This document shows positions 61,748-64,000 of a DNA stretch of 64,000 nt, one piece after another. How positions within the stretch are numbered: position 1 is the stretch's first letter; every line of letters starts with the position of its first letter. Under the pieces are notes generated by a model. The model saw only the letters and a list, made by a program, of their open reading frames with translations. It was not told the origin of the DNA and searched no databases. The stretch is from Streptomyces geranii (GTDB lineage: Bacteria > Actinomycetota > Actinomycetes > Streptomycetales > Streptomycetaceae): assembly GCF_002954775.1 (NCBI RefSeq), contig NZ_KZ672953.1:1-64000 (forward strand), given 5' to 3'. Both the position numbers and the translations under genes were made by a program.

Positions 61748-62380
61748 TCAGCGCTTGACCGCGCACAGCAGACCGTCCCCCACGGGCAACAGGGACGGCA
61801 CCAGTTCCTGGCTCTCGCGCACTGCCCGCAGCAGCTCGCGCAGCCGTATGACCTCGGTGGGCTGGGGCCCCGAATCGACGGTCCTGCCGTTGGCGAAGAC
61901 CCCCTCGAAGACCACCAGGCCACCCGTACGGAGCAGACGCAACGATTCAGCTAGATAGTCGAGACTCTCCAGCCGGTCGCCGTCGCAGAAGACGAGGTCG
62001 TAGCCGGCGTCCGCGAGCCGGGGCAGGACGTCCAGGGCGCGGCCCGGGATGAAACGGGCCCGGTTGCTGGCGAAGCCGCACGCGCGGAAGGCCTGGCGGG
62101 CGAACTGCTGGTGCTCGGGCTCGGGGTCGACCGTGGTCAGGACCCCGTCCGCGCGCATACCGTGCAGCAGGTACATCCCCGAGACGCCCGTCCCGGTCCC
62201 GATCTCCGCCACCGCCTTCGCGTCCACGGAGGCGGCCAGCAGCCGTAGCGCGGCGCCCGTGCTGGGCGCCACCGAGCGCAGCCCTGCCTCGCGGGCCCGG
62301 TCACGGGACCAGCGCAGTGCCTCGTCCTCGGCGACAAAGGCGTCGGCGAACGCCCAGCTCGTCTGCCGGTTGCCGGTAAT
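61748..62380 (-). CDS. SAM-dependent O-methyltransferase, apparent ATT start
   Basis: This 210-residue methyltransferase has the SAM site [19 protein letters not shown], then [19 protein letters not shown] and DLVFCDGD, as in catechol-type (caffeoyl-CoA) enzymes. A GTG at 62272 gives only 174 residues and drops the family N-terminus [26 protein letters not shown], which is present in frame upstream. Between that and the upstream stop there is no ATG, GTG or TTG. An ATT at 62380, with GGAGAGG three bases before it, is the likely start. It is divergent from sigE, as in other actinobacteria. Confidence 0.85.
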   Translation of the reverse strand: MTGNRQTSWAFADAFVAEDEALRWSRDRAREAGLRSVAPSTGAALRLLAASVDAKAVAEIGTGTGVSGMYLLHGMRADGVLTTVDPEPEHQQFARQAFRACGFASNRARFIPGRALDVLPRLADAGYDLVFCDGDRLESLDYLAESLRLLRTGGLVVFEGVFANGRTVDSGPQPTEVIRLRELLRAVRESQELVPSLLPVGDGLLCAVKR

Positions 62381-62629
62381 GACCCTCTCCTGTCCCCGCG
62401 GTTGCCTGGGCGTGACTGTATCCGTTGCGGCCGGGAACCCGCAGATGGGACCGGGCGTTTAGAGGGGTGTGGGACGAGGTGGGACAGACAGGGTGAGCAC
62501 AGGGGGGACGAGCGGATGGACCAGCACAGCGAGAACACCGGGCAGGTACTGACCCGGCCGGTCGAGCAGTATCGGCACAGAGCAATTTCTCGTAAAACCG
62601 CTTATCCGGAGCTAACGGGCGAGGTGGCT

Positions 62630-63403
62630 ATGGTAGGGGCTCCACTGGACACCACCAGAGCCGACAGGGGAGGTGCGGCTGCGCCTGTGGATCGGGGAGG
62701 GGCGCTGCGGCGCCTTCTCGGATCAGCGGGCAGGCCGAAATCCGTGAACAACACCGCTGCTGACCCCAGCCACGCCGCTGACCGAGCCCAGACCGCGACC
62801 TTCTCCACCGACGCGGACGGGCAGGCGTGGACTCCGCCCACGTGGGAGGAGATCGTCAGCACGCACAGTGGCCGCGTCTACCGCCTGGCCTACCGCCTGA
62901 CCGGCAACCAGCACGACGCCGAGGACCTCACACAGGAGGTCTTCGTCCGCGTCTTCCGCTCACTGTCGACGTACACGCCCGGCACCTTCGAGGGCTGGCT
63001 GCACCGCATCACCACCAACCTCTTCCTGGACATGGTCCGCCGCAAGCAGCGCATCCGTTTCGACGCCCTCGGCGACGACGCGGCCGAGCGACTGCCCAGC
63101 CGCGAGCCGTCCCCGCAGCAGGTCTTCAACGACGCCCACTTCGACGCGGACGTCCAGCAGGCGCTGGACACCCTCGCGCCCGAGTTCCGTGCCGCCGTCG
63201 TCCTCTGTGACATCGAGGGACTGTCGTACGAGGAGATCGCCGCGACCCTCGGCGTGAAGCTCGGCACGGTCCGCTCCCGTATCCACCGAGGCCGCTCCCA
63301 GCTCCGCAAGGCCCTCGCGCACCGCTCTCCGGAGGCCCGTGCCGAGCGCCGTTTCGCGGTGCCACGGGTGGCCGCGCTGGGAGGAGGGGGCGCGAGCGCG
63401 TGA
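62630..63403 (+). CDS. sigE: ECF RNA polymerase sigma factor, SigE type
   Basis: This 257-residue sigma factor directs RNA polymerase to stress promoters. A polar N-terminus of about 75 residues precedes region 2 ([30 protein letters not shown]...[22 protein letters not shown]) and region 4 ([48 protein letters not shown]). The ATG at 62630 has GAGGTGG five bases before it; the frame extends to 62402 but that part looks non-coding. GTGA overlap couples it to the anti-sigma gene. The same neighbours (methyltransferase, DUF3117, anti-sigma) flank mycobacterial sigE. This is not the CseBC-linked S. coelicolor SigE despite the name. Confidence 0.9.
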   Translation: MVGAPLDTTRADRGGAAAPVDRGGALRRLLGSAGRPKSVNNTAADPSHAADRAQTATFSTDADGQAWTPPTWEEIVSTHSGRVYRLAYRLTGNQHDAEDLTQEVFVRVFRSLSTYTPGTFEGWLHRITTNLFLDMVRRKQRIRFDALGDDAAERLPSREPSPQQVFNDAHFDADVQQALDTLAPEFRAAVVLCDIEGLSYEEIAATLGVKLGTVRSRIHRGRSQLRKALAHRSPEARAERRFAVPRVAALGGGGASA

Positions 63404-64000
63404 GTGGATCGCGGCCGTACTCGGCCGAGCGTCGCCTCGCCGAGCAGCATCTGGGAGACCGCCTCTCCGCCCTGGTGGACGGAGAACTCGGTCATGAGAC
63501 GCGTGAGCGCGTCCTGGCGCACCTGGCCACGTGCGCGAAGTGCAAGTCGGAGGCCGACGCGCAGCGCCGGCTGAAGAGCGTCTTCGCGGAAATGGCCCCG
63601 CCACCACCTTCCGAAAGCTTCCTGGCCCGCCTCCAGGGCCTCCCCGGAGGCGGTGATCCCGACTCCGGCGGCTCGCCGCTGGGCGGGGGAGGATTCACCG
63701 ACGGCATCTCGGCGTTCCCCGGGGGCCGGGGGATCGGTTCAGGAGTCCCTGGGACCTCCTCCTCGGGAGTCTTCGGCGTGAGAGGGGACGGCTTCGGATA
63801 CGTCCCCGCCCGCCCGCACACCTCCGTACTGCCGCCCGCTCCGGGCCGGGGTTTCCGCATCCATGACGTGGGCCGTCACGACGCCGACCGCTCGTCCTCG
63901 CGCGGACTGCGGTTCGCCTTCGCCGCCGCCGGTGCGGTGTCGCTGGCCGCGATCGCGCTGGGCGGGGTGTCGACGGGCGTTCCCGGCGACACCGCCGAGG
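63400..64000 (+). CDS. Zinc-binding anti-sigma factor, 3' end outside the window
   Basis: The visible 200 residues include the ZAS motif H-x3-C-x2-C in [13 protein letters not shown] near residue 45-52, with the preceding [17 protein letters not shown] helix that binds the sigma factor. A Gly/Ser/Pro-rich linker of about 90 residues follows, then a membrane helix ([21 protein letters not shown]). This is the RseA-like pattern: the N-terminus holds the sigma factor in the cytoplasm and the external part senses stress. The GTG start overlaps the sigE stop by four bases. The gene is cut at base 64000. Confidence 0.9.
   Translation, partial: MSGSRPYSAERRLAEQHLGDRLSALVDGELGHETRERVLAHLATCAKCKSEADAQRRLKSVFAEMAPPPPSESFLARLQGLPGGGDPDSGGSPLGGGGFTDGISAFPGGRGIGSGVPGTSSSGVFGVRGDGFGYVPARPHTSVLPPAPGRGFRIHDVGRHDADRSSSRGLRFAFAAAGAVSLAAIALGGVSTGVPGDTAE

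Noticed and set aside
62402..62629. N-terminal extension of the sigma factor to 62402
   Set aside because: The added 76 residues are Arg/Gly-rich without family support and overlap the promoter and ribosome region shared with the divergent methyltransferase.

Overview
The window is high-GC actinobacterial DNA, almost certainly from a Streptomyces chromosome. The supporting signs are very high GC at third codon positions, frequent GTG and TTG starts with GGAGG-type ribosome sites, ATGA/GTGA gene overlaps, and typical Streptomyces families: SpoIIE-type phosphatase, DUF397 with an XRE/DUF5753 regulator, DUF6113, DUF3117, bldK and mshB. Gene order matches, from memory and not from a search, the core region of S. 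coelicolor around SCO5105-SCO5148. No tRNA, rRNA, CRISPR array, insertion sequence or prophage was recognised, and I saw no in-frame TTA codon.

Layout. 0.2-10 kb: a DUF4190/septum-formation protein, a GntR/UTRA regulator, a SPOR-like small protein, a Nudix hydrolase, an anti-sigma-type ATPase beside a large PAS-PAS-GAF-PP2C-HATPase protein, a TPM-less membrane protein, and a small membrane protein overlapping a phosphotransferase. 10-14 kb: a minus-strand operon for type B succinate dehydrogenase (coiled-coil leader protein, cytochrome b, flavoprotein, iron-sulfur protein). 14-19 kb: an orphan peptide-binding lipoprotein, a small lipoprotein and typA.

19.6-38 kb is the most striking part: three oligopeptide ABC importers side by side. 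The first (19623-25862) has the order and features of bldKABCDE, the developmental oligopeptide permease. The second (32116-27010, inverted) is a paralogous copy of its first four genes; it lacks the second ATPase and is followed by a Uma2 gene where that ATPase would be. The third (32375-38021) is a more distant five-gene opp operon. A prolyl-oligopeptidase-family enzyme faces them at 38177-40300, so import and hydrolysis of peptides are encoded together.

40.4-47 kb: a small membrane protein, a DUF397/XRE pair with a perfect 16-bp palindrome, an HTH fragment, a second Uma2 gene, mshB (mycothiol synthesis), DUF6113, and an 856-residue envelope protein with a long Pro/Gly-rich N-terminus. 47-51 kb: an ABC-2 exporter with a two-component system whose kinase is frameshifted, followed by suspicious poly-C tracts. 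51-58 kb: SirB1/transglutaminase-like protein, GNAT, seven-iron ferredoxin, dapC, secreted proteins, dapE and a LOG-family protein. 58-64 kb: folP2-type protein, DivIVA-domain protein, tag, enoyl-CoA hydratase, DUF3117, an O-methyltransferase with an apparent ATT start, an ECF sigma factor (SigE type) and its zinc anti-sigma factor cut by the window end. The dapE-to-sigE order is also close to that of Mycobacterium tuberculosis (dapE, LOG, folP2, DivIVA-like, tagA, DUF3117, methyltransferase, sigE, rseA).

Functional themes are peptide uptake and signalling for development, diaminopimelate/peptidoglycan supply (dapC, dapE), redox buffering (mshB), respiration (sdh) and envelope-stress control (sigE and its anti-sigma factor).
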